Source: Aphodovivens avicola | GTDB lineage: Bacteria > Actinomycetota > Coriobacteriia > Coriobacteriales > Eggerthellaceae | Direction: 5' to 3' | Assembly (NCBI GenBank): GCA_018712515.1 | Contig: DVGW01000028.1 | Coordinates: 1-64,000, forward strand | Length of the DNA stretch: 64,000 nt | Shown: in pieces, positions 50,264-58,518 of the stretch | Layout of the letters: each line of letters starts with the position of its first letter | Numbering within the stretch: the stretch's first letter is position 1 | Made by a program: the position numbers and the translations under genes | The notes under the pieces: model-generated | What the model saw: only the letters and a program-made list of their open reading frames with translations | The model's database searches: none | What the model was told of the DNA's origin: nothing

Positions 50264-51076
50264 ATGTTCCAAGGCCTGCAGGAAAGCCAGTTTGCCGGCG
50301 CGATCGAGGCGATGCTGTTCGTCACCGACGAGCCGGTCGGCGTCATCACGTTGGCGGACATGCTGGAAGTCGACCCCGCCCAGGTGGAGGCAGCGTTGGT
50401 CGAGCTGCGCGACAAGCTCGCCGCCGAAGAGCGCGGCGTGCAGCTGCGCGAGGTGGCGGGCGGATGGCGCCTGTTCACCCATCCGGTGTACCACGAGCTC
50501 ATCGAGAAGTACGTGATCTCCTGGGATACGCGCCGCCTGTCCCAGGCCGCGCTGGAGACGCTCGCCGTGGTGGCGTACAGCCAGCCGGTGACGCGCGGCC
50601 AGGTCGCGGCCGTGCGCGGCGTCAACTCCGACAGCTCCATCAATTCGCTGGTGGAGAAGGGCTTGCTGCGCGAGGCGGGCACGGCGGACGCGCCGGGCAA
50701 TCCCGTCCTGTACGCGACGACGCGCGCGTTTCTGGAGAAGTTCGGATTGCGCAGCACCGCCGATCTGCCCGATCTGGACCAGTTCGCGCCCGACGACCAG
50801 GCAAGGGCGTTCATCCGCGAGCGCTTGTCGGCGACGCGGACCGACATCGCGGCGCCGAGCGATCCGGAGGAGGCGATGGGCGTCGTGGCGGCTGCGGCCG
50901 CCGCGGCGGTGGGAGGTGCCGCCGACGACGGCGCGGCGACGTTCGCCCCGTCCGCCGATGATGCCGCCGAGCCCGGCGAGATGCCCTCGCCGTTCGCCGC
51001 AGCGCTCGCCCAGGGCCTCGGCGTGGTGGAGAAGATCGACTTCAGCACCTTGAAGTTCGAAACCGATGATGAGTAG
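50264..51076 (+). CDS. scpB: Segregation and condensation protein B
   Basis: ATG 2 bp after the scpA stop codon, with GGAAGGA upstream. Two winged-helix domains: AIEAMLFVTDEPVGVITLADML and LSQAALETLAVVAYSQPVTRGQVAAVRGVNSDSSINSLVEKGL. The last 90 residues are an Ala/Asp-rich extension beyond the usual 190. ScpB dimers bind ScpA in the condensin complex. Confidence 0.95.
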   Translation: MFQGLQESQFAGAIEAMLFVTDEPVGVITLADMLEVDPAQVEAALVELRDKLAAEERGVQLREVAGGWRLFTHPVYHELIEKYVISWDTRRLSQAALETLAVVAYSQPVTRGQVAAVRGVNSDSSINSLVEKGLLREAGTADAPGNPVLYATTRAFLEKFGLRSTADLPDLDQFAPDDQARAFIRERLSATRTDIAAPSDPEEAMGVVAAAAAAAVGGAADDGAATFAPSADDAAEPGEMPSPFAAALAQGLGVVEKIDFSTLKFETDDE

Positions 51077-51117
51077 ATTCGTTCCGCCGGCCTGCCGGCC
51101 GGCGGAACTGCTCGACG

Positions 51118-51240
51118 CTGCGGCGCCATCTGGCACCGGATCTTCGCGCGATCCCCGGAGCTTGCGTACCAAAGTACGCGGCGCTCCGGCGATCCCACGA
51201 ATCTCCGGCACCAGATGACGCCTCGCTGACACTACGAACA
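51118..51240. repeat. Dispersed hairpin-forming repeat, copy A (upstream of rluB)
   Basis: About 120 bp with imperfect dyad symmetry: CTGGCACCGGATC on the left against CCGGCACCAG on the right, and CGTAC-CAAA-GTACG at the centre. The same layout and many identical words (CTGCG, CCGGATC, CTTGCG, CCGGCACCAG, CTCGCTGAC, TACGAA) occur near 60.3 kb. A small GTTCCGCCGGCC hairpin lies just before it at 51080-51108. Confidence 0.75.
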
Positions 51241-51256
51241 AGATGGGATTCCAACG

Positions 51257-52105
51257 ATGACGGGAGAAGAACGGATAGTCCCCATGCGGCTGCAGAAGTT
51301 TCTCGCGCGGGCGGGGGCGGCGAGCCGGCGGGGATCGGAGAACCTCATGACCGCCGGGCGCGTCACCGTCAACGGCGTGGTCGTCACCGAGCTGGGCAGC
51401 AAGGTCGATCCTCTCGTCGACGAGGTCGCCGTGGACGGCGTGGTGGTGCGCCTTTCCGACGGCGCCGTCACGCTGATGCTCCACAAGCCTGCCGGCCCGC
51501 TCACGACGATGTCGGATCCCTTCGGCCGCCCCACGGTCGCCGAGCTCGTGCCGACCGACCGCTATCCCGGGCTGTTCCCCATAGGGCGCCTCGATCAGGA
51601 CACGACGGGGCTGCTTTTGTTCTCGACCGACGGCGACCTGGGCAACCATCTGCTCCACCCGCGCCACCATGTGCTCAAACGCTATCTCGCGTTGGTGGAG
51701 GGCGCTCCGAGCGAAGCGCGGCTCGACCGCTTGCGCCATGGCATCGAGCTCGACGACGGGCCGACCCAGCCCGCCCAAGTCCGTCTTCTCGACGGCGATG
51801 AGGAGGAGGCGGCGCGCGCGCTTTTGGAGGCCGCCGACCTGCCCGACGATGCGTCGCGCCAGTACCGCGCCGCCCATGCCAAGCGCGTCAAGCGGCGCCG
51901 CGTGGTGGAGATCGGCATCCGTGAAGGGCGCAAGCACCAGGTCAAGCGCATGCTCGAGGCGATCGGCCATCCGGTCGCGGCGCTCCACCGCGCGGCGTTC
52001 GGCCCCCTCGAGCTGGGCGATCTGCCCCGCGGCGGATGGCGGCTGCTCTCTGCCGACGAGGTGGAGGCGCTGCGCCGGGCATCGGGCATCGACGGCGCAT
52101 GCTAG
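51257..52105 (+). CDS. rluB: rRNA pseudouridine synthase, RluB/RsuA family
   Basis: ATG start. S4 RNA-binding domain at the front (MRLQKFLARAGAASRRGSENLMTAGRVTVNG), then the synthase: MLHKPAGPLTTMSDP, FPIGRLDQDTTGLLLFSTDGDL with the catalytic Asp in GRLDQDTTG, and EGRKHQVKRMLEAIGHPVAALHR. Length (282 aa) normal. Typical neighbour of scpB and of the following tyrA-aroA-cmk genes. Confidence 0.94.
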   Translation: MTGEERIVPMRLQKFLARAGAASRRGSENLMTAGRVTVNGVVVTELGSKVDPLVDEVAVDGVVVRLSDGAVTLMLHKPAGPLTTMSDPFGRPTVAELVPTDRYPGLFPIGRLDQDTTGLLLFSTDGDLGNHLLHPRHHVLKRYLALVEGAPSEARLDRLRHGIELDDGPTQPAQVRLLDGDEEEAARALLEAADLPDDASRQYRAAHAKRVKRRRVVEIGIREGRKHQVKRMLEAIGHPVAALHRAAFGPLELGDLPRGGWRLLSADEVEALRRASGIDGAC

Positions 52106-52158
52106 AATGGGCCGCAGAGGCAAAAACGCGCCCGAGCACAACGAAAGGGACTTCCGAC

Positions 52159-53331
52159 ATGGCTTCAGCCAGCACCGAACAGACCGCTGAACAGGCGCCC
52201 TTCTCCCGCATCGCCATCGCGGGCCTGGGGCTTATCGGCGCGTCGCTCGCCGCGGCGCTGCGCCAGGCCTATCCCGGAATCCGACTGTTCGGCGCCGACA
52301 TCGACGAGCGCACCTGCGAGATCGCGGTCGCGAAGGGGTGGGTCGACGGCGCGACCGCGCCGGACGCGCCCGCGTTTCGCGATTTCGTCCTGCAGGCGGA
52401 TCTCGCCGTCGTGGCGACGCCGGTGGACGCCTCCGAGTCGATCCTCCGTCTGCTCGCCGAATGGGGCTTCGAGGGCGTCATCACCGACACCGCTTCCACC
52501 AAGGCGCACCTGGCGCAGGTCGCCTCCGAGATCCTCCCGCATCCGCATAACTACGTGCCCGGCCATCCCATGGCGGGCTCCGAGGTGAACGGCATCGAGG
52601 GCGCGCGCCCCGACCTGTTCAAGGGCGCGTATTGGATCCTGTGCCCCGACGCCTCGACGCCGCCCGAGCATTTCACGCGCCTGCATGAGTTGGTCACCGG
52701 CATGGGCGCGCGCGTCATCGCCCTCAAGCGCGAGGATCACGATCAGTCCGTCGCCATCGTCAGCCATGTGCCGCATTTCATGGCGTCGTCGCTCATGCAG
52801 CTCGCCAGCCGCCATGCCGACAAGGACCGCTCGCTCATGCGCCTCGCCGCCGGCGGTTTCAAGGATTCCACGCGCATCGCGGCGGGATCCCCCGAGCTGT
52901 GGTGCGGCATCGCCTTCGACAACGCGCCCGCCATCCAGGCGGGTCTCGAGGAGATGCGCCAGATCATCGGCACGTTCTCCGACGCTTTGGCGACGGGGGA
53001 CCGCGTCGGGCTGACGCGTCTGCTCGCGCAAGCCGCCGAGGCGCGGCGCGCCCTGCCCGCCGCCTGGGTGCCTTCGACCGAGGATTTGCTGGAGGTCCGC
53101 ATCCCCATGGAGGATCGTCGCGGCGTGGTGGCGGAGGTCACCACCATCGCGAGCTCCGCGGGGTGCAACATCCAGTCCATCGAGATCGACCACATCACCG
53201 AGGACAGCGCCGTGCTCTCCCTCATCCTCACCGACGAGGGGGACGTGGGCAAGCTGTCCACCTCGCTCATCAAGGCGGGGTTTTCGGTGTCGTTTTCACC
53301 GTTGAGCGCGAAGGAGCACAGCCATGTCTAA
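52159..53331 (+). CDS. tyrA: Prephenate dehydrogenase with C-terminal ACT domain
   Basis: The ATG at 52159 follows GAAAGGGA. NAD-binding IAIAGLGLIGASLAAAL, VVATPVDASESIL, DTASTKAHL, and HPMAGSEVNGIEGARPDLFKGAYW are the TyrA signature. The C-terminal ACT domain (RIPMEDRRGVVAEVTTIASSAGCNIQSIEIDH) suggests feedback control by tyrosine. The next gene (aroA) overlaps by 8 bp. Confidence 0.95.
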   Translation: MASASTEQTAEQAPFSRIAIAGLGLIGASLAAALRQAYPGIRLFGADIDERTCEIAVAKGWVDGATAPDAPAFRDFVLQADLAVVATPVDASESILRLLAEWGFEGVITDTASTKAHLAQVASEILPHPHNYVPGHPMAGSEVNGIEGARPDLFKGAYWILCPDASTPPEHFTRLHELVTGMGARVIALKREDHDQSVAIVSHVPHFMASSLMQLASRHADKDRSLMRLAAGGFKDSTRIAAGSPELWCGIAFDNAPAIQAGLEEMRQIIGTFSDALATGDRVGLTRLLAQAAEARRALPAAWVPSTEDLLEVRIPMEDRRGVVAEVTTIASSAGCNIQSIEIDHITEDSAVLSLILTDEGDVGKLSTSLIKAGFSVSFSPLSAKEHSHV

Positions 53332-54718
53332 CGATCAGCGCAACACCATCGAACCGTCAGCTCTGGAGGCCGCCGATTTCGAGGTCGCCGAGACCAAACC
53401 GGAAGGGGTCGTCGAGATAGCCCCGCTTTCGAGCCCGTTGCGCGGCGCCATCACCGTGCCGGGCGACAAGTCGATCTCCCATCGCGCCGTGCTCTTCTCG
53501 GCGATGGCCGAGGGCACCAGCCGTGTGATGGGCGTGCTCGATTCCGAGGACGTGCGCTCGTCGATCCGCTGCGTGCGCGCGCTGGGCGCCGAGGTCTCGC
53601 TCGAGAAACAGCCCGACGGCAGCCTTGCGGGCGGCATCACCGGATGGGGCGCCAAAGGTCCCAAGCAGCCCGACGAGCCGCTGGACTGCGGCAATTCCGG
53701 CACCACCGCGCGTCTGCTCATGGGCATCCTCGCCCCCTGGGATATCCGGGTGACCCTCTCGGGCGACGATTCGCTTTCGACGCGTCCCATGCGCCGCATC
53801 ACGGCGCCGCTCATGAAGATGGGCGTGCGCTTCGAGCCCGAAGGCCGCGAGCACCTGCCCCTCACCGAGATCGGCAACCGCAGCCTGCGCGCCATCGAGT
53901 ACGACGCGCCCATGGCATCGGCCCAGCTCAAGACCGCCGTCCTTTTGGCGGGCGCCTACGCGCAGGGCACGACGACCCTGCGCGAGCCGGCGCGGTCGCG
54001 CAACCATACCGAGCTCATGCTGCCCGAGTTCGGCGTCCCCACCACGGCGTCGGATCTGCTGTCGTCGGTCGAGGGGCCGCAGGTGCTCCAGGCGAGCGAG
54101 GTCTCCGTGCCCGGCGATCCGTCGTCCGCCGCGTTCCTCGTGTGCGCCGCGGTGCTGCGCCCCGGTAGCGCGATCCAGGTCGAGAACGTCAGCCTCAACA
54201 CGGCCCGCATCGGCTTCACGCGCACGCTCGAGCGCATGGGGGCCGAGGTCAGCGTCGCGCGCAGCGGCCTTTCCGGCAAGGAGCCCTCGGGCATGATCCA
54301 GGTGTGCTACACGCCGCACCTCAAGGGCTGCGAGATTCCCTCCCAGCACATCGCCTCCGTCATCGACGAGATCCCGATCCTCTCGCTGGTCGCCGCGCAT
54401 GCCCAGGGCGTGACGGTGTTCCGCGACGTCAGCGAGCTGCGCGTCAAGGAGACCGATCGCCTCGCCGCCACGATCGAGGGCCTCGCGCTTCTCGGCGTCG
54501 ACGCCTGGGAGGACGGCGACGACCTGTTCATCGAGGGGCAGCCCGACCTCAAGATCCCCGAGGGCATCACCTTCGATTCCAAGGGCGACCATCGTCTGGC
54601 GATGACGTGGGCGGTCGCCGGCATGACAGCGGGCGTGCCCGTGAAGGTCAAGGGATTCGACTCCGTCAGCATCAGCTATCCGGGCTTTTTGTCCGATATG
54701 GAAAGGTTGGCACGATGA
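53324..54718 (+). CDS. aroA: 3-phosphoshikimate 1-carboxyvinyltransferase (EPSP synthase)
   Basis: ATG at 53324 overlapping tyrA. After a 30-residue extension, the EPSP synthase core shows ITVPGDKSISHRAVLFSAMAEGTS, LDCGNSGTTARLLMGIL (PEP/shikimate loop), DDSLSTRPMRRI, SAQLKTAVLLAGAYA, and SELRVKETDRLAATIEGL. Sixth step of the shikimate pathway; matches tyrA next to it. Length 464 aa. cmk overlaps by ATGA. Confidence 0.96.
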   Translation: MSNDQRNTIEPSALEAADFEVAETKPEGVVEIAPLSSPLRGAITVPGDKSISHRAVLFSAMAEGTSRVMGVLDSEDVRSSIRCVRALGAEVSLEKQPDGSLAGGITGWGAKGPKQPDEPLDCGNSGTTARLLMGILAPWDIRVTLSGDDSLSTRPMRRITAPLMKMGVRFEPEGREHLPLTEIGNRSLRAIEYDAPMASAQLKTAVLLAGAYAQGTTTLREPARSRNHTELMLPEFGVPTTASDLLSSVEGPQVLQASEVSVPGDPSSAAFLVCAAVLRPGSAIQVENVSLNTARIGFTRTLERMGAEVSVARSGLSGKEPSGMIQVCYTPHLKGCEIPSQHIASVIDEIPILSLVAAHAQGVTVFRDVSELRVKETDRLAATIEGLALLGVDAWEDGDDLFIEGQPDLKIPEGITFDSKGDHRLAMTWAVAGMTAGVPVKVKGFDSVSISYPGFLSDMERLAR

Positions 54719-55389
54719 TCATCGCAATCGACGGCCCCAGCGGGGCGGGCAAGTCCACGGTCGCGAAGGCTGTGGCGCGCAAACTGGGCTTCTCGTGCCT
54801 CGATACGGGCGCGATGTACCGCGCCGTGGCATGGCAGGCCGTCCAAAACGGCGTGCCCCTGGACGATGACGCCGCGCTCGGCGAGATCGCCCGCACCTAC
54901 GACATCGAGTTCACGCACCAGCCTGGAGAGCCCACGCCCACCGGCGTCTCCATCGGCGGCTCCGACGTGACCGCCGCCATCCGCACGTCCGACATCGACA
55001 AGGCGGTGAGCCCCGTGTCCGCCGCCCCGTCGGTGCGCGAGGCGCTCGTCGAGCAGCAGCGCCGCATCGGCAACGCGGGCGACTACGTGGTCGAGGGGCG
55101 CGACATCGGCACGACCGTGTTCCCGCATGCCGAGGTGAAGGTGTTCCTGACCGCCTCCGACGAGGAGCGCGCCCATCGCCGCGTGCGCCAAAACGTCGAT
55201 CGCGGCATCGGCTCCATCGATTACGAGGAGGTGCTCGCCGACCTGCGCCGCCGCGACGAGGTCGACTCCTCGCGCGCGACCTCCCCGCTGCGTCCGGCCG
55301 ACGATGCGGTGATGCTCGACTCCACGGGCCATTTCATCGAGGACGTCATCGATCGGATCTGCGCCCTCGCGGGCGCCGCGCGCGCGTAA
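54715..55389 (+). CDS. cmk: Cytidylate kinase
   Basis: The ATG at 54715 overlaps the aroA stop. IAIDGPSGAGKSTVAKAVARKLGFSCLDTGAMYRAV (P-loop and NMP site), VVEGRDIGTTVFPHAEVKVFLTAS and RRRDEVDSSRATSPLRPADDAVMLDST. Phosphorylates CMP/dCMP. Gene order aroA-cmk-plsC-ispH is common in Gram-positives. Confidence 0.96.
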   Translation: MIIAIDGPSGAGKSTVAKAVARKLGFSCLDTGAMYRAVAWQAVQNGVPLDDDAALGEIARTYDIEFTHQPGEPTPTGVSIGGSDVTAAIRTSDIDKAVSPVSAAPSVREALVEQQRRIGNAGDYVVEGRDIGTTVFPHAEVKVFLTASDEERAHRRVRQNVDRGIGSIDYEEVLADLRRRDEVDSSRATSPLRPADDAVMLDSTGHFIEDVIDRICALAGAARA

Positions 55390-55408
55390 GCAGAACGGCG
55401 GAACCGAT

Positions 55409-56326
55409 ATGTTCCTTCCTTACGAGAAGATGTGGGACATGCCGCTGGGCGGCACGTCCACCGAAAAGCAGATACCCCATTGGTTCGGCAACCTGGTGTG
55501 GATCGTCGTCGGCGCCATCTTCAAGCTGTTCTTCCGCTATCGCGTCGACGGACGCGAGAACCTGCGCGGATTCAAGGACAAGCGCGGCGTGCTGGTGGTC
55601 GCCAACCACACGTCGTTCCTCGACGTCGCCTTCATGTACCTGGCGGCGCGCCCCAGCCAATGGGTGCGCCTCATCGGCCGCGAGAGCCTGTTCGACAACG
55701 CGCGCGGCCTGGTCGGGCAGATCCTCTCGCGCGTGGGCGCGTTCCCCATCAAGCGCGACAGCGCCGACCGCACCGCCATCAAACGCGCCACGCGCATGCT
55801 GAAGAACAACGAGTGCGTGGGCATCCTGCCCGAGGGCACGCGCCGCGGCAAGGGCTCCAAGACCCCCGAGATCCATGCCGGCGCCGTGTTCATCGCGAAG
55901 ATGGCCAAGGCCCCCATCCTCCCCATGACGGTGCGCAACGCCGAATACGTGAAGCAGAAGGGCAAGTTCTTCCGCTTCCCCAAGATCACCATCGAGTACG
56001 GCAAGCCGCTGCTCGTGGGCGATTTCGACTTCCTGCCCAAGGAGGACCGCATGGACGGCTGCGCCTGGTACGCCATGCGCGAATGCTTCGCGCTGTCCCA
56101 GCGGGTGCCGCGCGAGCAGGTCGACATGAAGGCGCTGTTCCCCACGGGACGCGATTTCAGTGAGGTCTTCGCCGCGCATCCCCTTCCCGAGCATACGACC
56201 GCGGAGCTGGTGGGGGAGGCTTCCCCGAAGCCGGCGGCCGCCAAGTCCGAGGCGACCGCAGCGGAAGCGGCGCCCGCGGCGGAAGCGGCGCCCGTCGACG
56301 CGCCGATCGAGGGAGGCGACCGATGA
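55409..56326 (+). CDS. plsC: 1-acyl-sn-glycerol-3-phosphate acyltransferase (PlsC family)
   Basis: ATG with AACGGCGGAACC upstream (weak). LVVANHTSFLDVAFMYLA carries the catalytic HX4D, GRESLFDN and GAFPIKRDSADRTAIKRA follow, then ILPEGTRRGKGSKTPEIHAGAVFIA. Membrane-bound phosphatidic-acid synthesis. The final 50 residues are an Ala/Glu/Pro-rich tail. ispH overlaps its stop by ATGA. Confidence 0.94.
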   Translation: MFLPYEKMWDMPLGGTSTEKQIPHWFGNLVWIVVGAIFKLFFRYRVDGRENLRGFKDKRGVLVVANHTSFLDVAFMYLAARPSQWVRLIGRESLFDNARGLVGQILSRVGAFPIKRDSADRTAIKRATRMLKNNECVGILPEGTRRGKGSKTPEIHAGAVFIAKMAKAPILPMTVRNAEYVKQKGKFFRFPKITIEYGKPLLVGDFDFLPKEDRMDGCAWYAMRECFALSQRVPREQVDMKALFPTGRDFSEVFAAHPLPEHTTAELVGEASPKPAAAKSEATAAEAAPAAEAAPVDAPIEGGDR

Positions 56327-57171
56327 GGGTCGTCCGCGCCGAGCAGGCCGGCGCCTGCTACGGTGTGCAGCGCGCGCTCGATCTGGCGATGGCCGCGGTC
56401 GAGGACGGCGGGCGGGCATGCACGCTGGGGCCGCTCATCCACAATCCGCGCGTGGTGGCGCGGTTGGAGCGCCACGGGGTGCGCGCGGTGTCGTCTTTGG
56501 AGGACGCGCGTGACGACGAGACGGTGGTCATCCGCAGCCATGGCGTCACGCCCGAGGTGAAGCGCGCGGTCGAGCGCCGCGGGCTTCCGATGGTCGACGC
56601 CACCTGCCCGCACGTCGCGCGCGCGCAGAAGGCCGCGGCGGCTCTGGCGCGTGAGGGCATGCAGGTGATCGTCGTGGGCGAGGCGGGCCATCCCGAGGTG
56701 GAGGGCCTTTACGCCTGCGCCTGCGAGGCCAGTGCGGATCCGGCGCTTGTGTCGGTCGTCGCCGTCCCGGATGATCTGCCCGAGCGCATCGAGGCGCCCG
56801 TGGGCGTGGTCGTCCAGACGACGCAGACCCGCGCGGCGCTCGATGCCGTTCTGGACGCCCTGCGCGAGCGGGGAGTGGAGCCTACGGTCAAGGACACGAT
56901 CTGCTTCGCCACGCGCCAGCGCCAGGAGGCGGCGGCAGCGCTCGCCGACGAGGCGGACGCCTTCGTCGTCATAGGAGGCCGCAACTCGTCCAACACCACG
57001 CGGCTCGCCGACATCTGCCGCGCCCGCTGCGAGCGCACCCATCATGTCGAGAGCGCCGACGAGCTCGACCCCGCCTGGTTCGAAGGATGCCGGACCGTGG
57101 GGGTCACCGCCGGGGCGTCGACCCCCGAGGACCAGATCGCCGCCGTCGAAGCCGCGCTGGCGAAGCTGTAG
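56323..57171 (+). CDS. ispH: 4-hydroxy-3-methylbut-2-enyl diphosphate reductase
   Basis: ATG overlaps plsC. Three cluster cysteines are visible: GACYGVQRAL (Cys about 12), VDATCPHVARAQ (about 90) and KDTICFATRQRQ (about 193). IRSHGV, NSSNTTRLADIC and GVTAGASTPEDQI are also typical. Last step of the MEP isoprenoid pathway; [4Fe-4S] enzyme, in keeping with anaerobic life. 282 aa. Confidence 0.96.
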   Translation: MRVVRAEQAGACYGVQRALDLAMAAVEDGGRACTLGPLIHNPRVVARLERHGVRAVSSLEDARDDETVVIRSHGVTPEVKRAVERRGLPMVDATCPHVARAQKAAAALAREGMQVIVVGEAGHPEVEGLYACACEASADPALVSVVAVPDDLPERIEAPVGVVVQTTQTRAALDAVLDALRERGVEPTVKDTICFATRQRQEAAAALADEADAFVVIGGRNSSNTTRLADICRARCERTHHVESADELDPAWFEGCRTVGVTAGASTPEDQIAAVEAALAKL

Positions 57172-57264
57172 GATTCGGAATTCTGCGCCGGCAACCGGTC
57201 CTGGTCGCCGTCCTGGCCGTCAGCGCCCGCGCCTTGCTGGAGCCGCCGCCCGCCTGCTCGCGCC

Positions 57265-58353
57265 CTAACGGTACAGCCGGTCGATCGCCGGCTCCACCGC
57301 TTCGAACGCCTTCAAAAGCTCGGGATTGAACGCGCCGCATTCGCCGCCGGTGATCATCTGCATGACCTTCTCGCGCCCGTACGCGTCCTTGTACACACGC
57401 TTGCTGCGCAAGGCGTCGTACACATCGGCGAGCGCCACGACCTGCGACCATATGCTGATCTCGTCGCCGACGAGCCCGTCGGGGTAGCCCCGTCCGTCCC
57501 AGCGCTCATGATGGTGGCGCGCGATGTCGACGGCGAAATCGTAGGCGTCCAGCTGGCGGAACTGGGGGATCCGCTCCATCATGTCGGCGCCGACGACCGT
57601 GTGCGACTTGATCACCTCGAACTCCTCCGGCGTCAGGCGCCCGGGTTTGCACAGGATCGCGTCGGGGATGGCGATCTTGCCCACGTCGTGCATCATCGAC
57701 GCCATCTCGATGGCGTCGATCTCATGCGCCGAAAGCCCCTCGCCCAGCGTCGTGCCCTCAAGGATCAGCCGCGTGATGGTGCGGATGCGCCGGACGTGGT
57801 CGCCCGACTCGCCGTCGCGGAACTCGATGGCGGCCGCCAGGGCCTCGATCATGCCGTTGCTCAGGTTGATGATGCGCTTCGCCTGCGCGAGCAGCTGGGT
57901 CTGCTGGTCTTCGACCGTGTTGCTCAGGCGTCGCCGCGACTGGTAGAGCTCGATGACGGATTTGACGCGCCGCTCGACCACGTAGGGCACGATCGGCTTG
58001 CCGATGACGTCCATGACCCCCAGGTCGTAGGCGCCCCGCGTCACGTCGAAATCGGTCTCGGCGGTGATCAGGAACACGGGGATGCGCGCCAGCAGATCCC
58101 GCTGTACGAGGTTCTGCAGCACCTCCAGGCCGTCCATGCCCTCCATGGCGAAGTCGAGGAGGATGGCGCAGTAGCGCATCGGGTCGGCCAGGACGAGCGA
58201 GAGGCCCTCGCGGCCGTCCTCAGCCTCCTGTATGTCGTAGCTCGATTTGAAGATCTCGCCGAGCACCAGGCGCGTGATGGGATCGTCGTCGACGATCAGG
58301 ATGGTGTTGGGCTCGCTGTCCAGCGGACCGGTGACGTAATCGCTGTGTGCCAT
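57265..58353 (-). CDS. Response regulator with HD-GYP domain (362 aa)
   Basis: The ATG at 58353 follows GAAGGAG. Receiver domain at about 15-135: ILIVDDDPITRLV, phospho-acceptor Asp in CAILLDFAMEGMDGLEVL, and Lys in GKPIVP. A short coiled linker leads to an HD-GYP domain (about 165-350) with MMHDVGKIAIPDAILCKPG and HHHERWDGRGYPDGLVGDEI. All HD and GYP residues are present, so active cyclic-di-GMP (or related) hydrolysis is expected. Monocistronic; no histidine kinase next to it. Confidence 0.94.
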   Translation of the reverse strand: MAHSDYVTGPLDSEPNTILIVDDDPITRLVLGEIFKSSYDIQEAEDGREGLSLVLADPMRYCAILLDFAMEGMDGLEVLQNLVQRDLLARIPVFLITAETDFDVTRGAYDLGVMDVIGKPIVPYVVERRVKSVIELYQSRRRLSNTVEDQQTQLLAQAKRIINLSNGMIEALAAAIEFRDGESGDHVRRIRTITRLILEGTTLGEGLSAHEIDAIEMASMMHDVGKIAIPDAILCKPGRLTPEEFEVIKSHTVVGADMMERIPQFRQLDAYDFAVDIARHHHERWDGRGYPDGLVGDEISIWSQVVALADVYDALRSKRVYKDAYGREKVMQMITGGECGAFNPELLKAFEAVEPAIDRLYR

Positions 58354-58518
58354 GGTTCTCCTTCGGCGCGGTGTGCCGTGACGATCCTTCACCGTTATGG
58401 TATGCGTTTACGCTCGACTCCACAACTCCGCCATAATAGCGGTGCATTGCGGTTGCCCATTCGCGCGTTTGATAAAATGAACCACGCTGAACCCGAAGAC
58501 GGCAACTAAGAAGGCAGT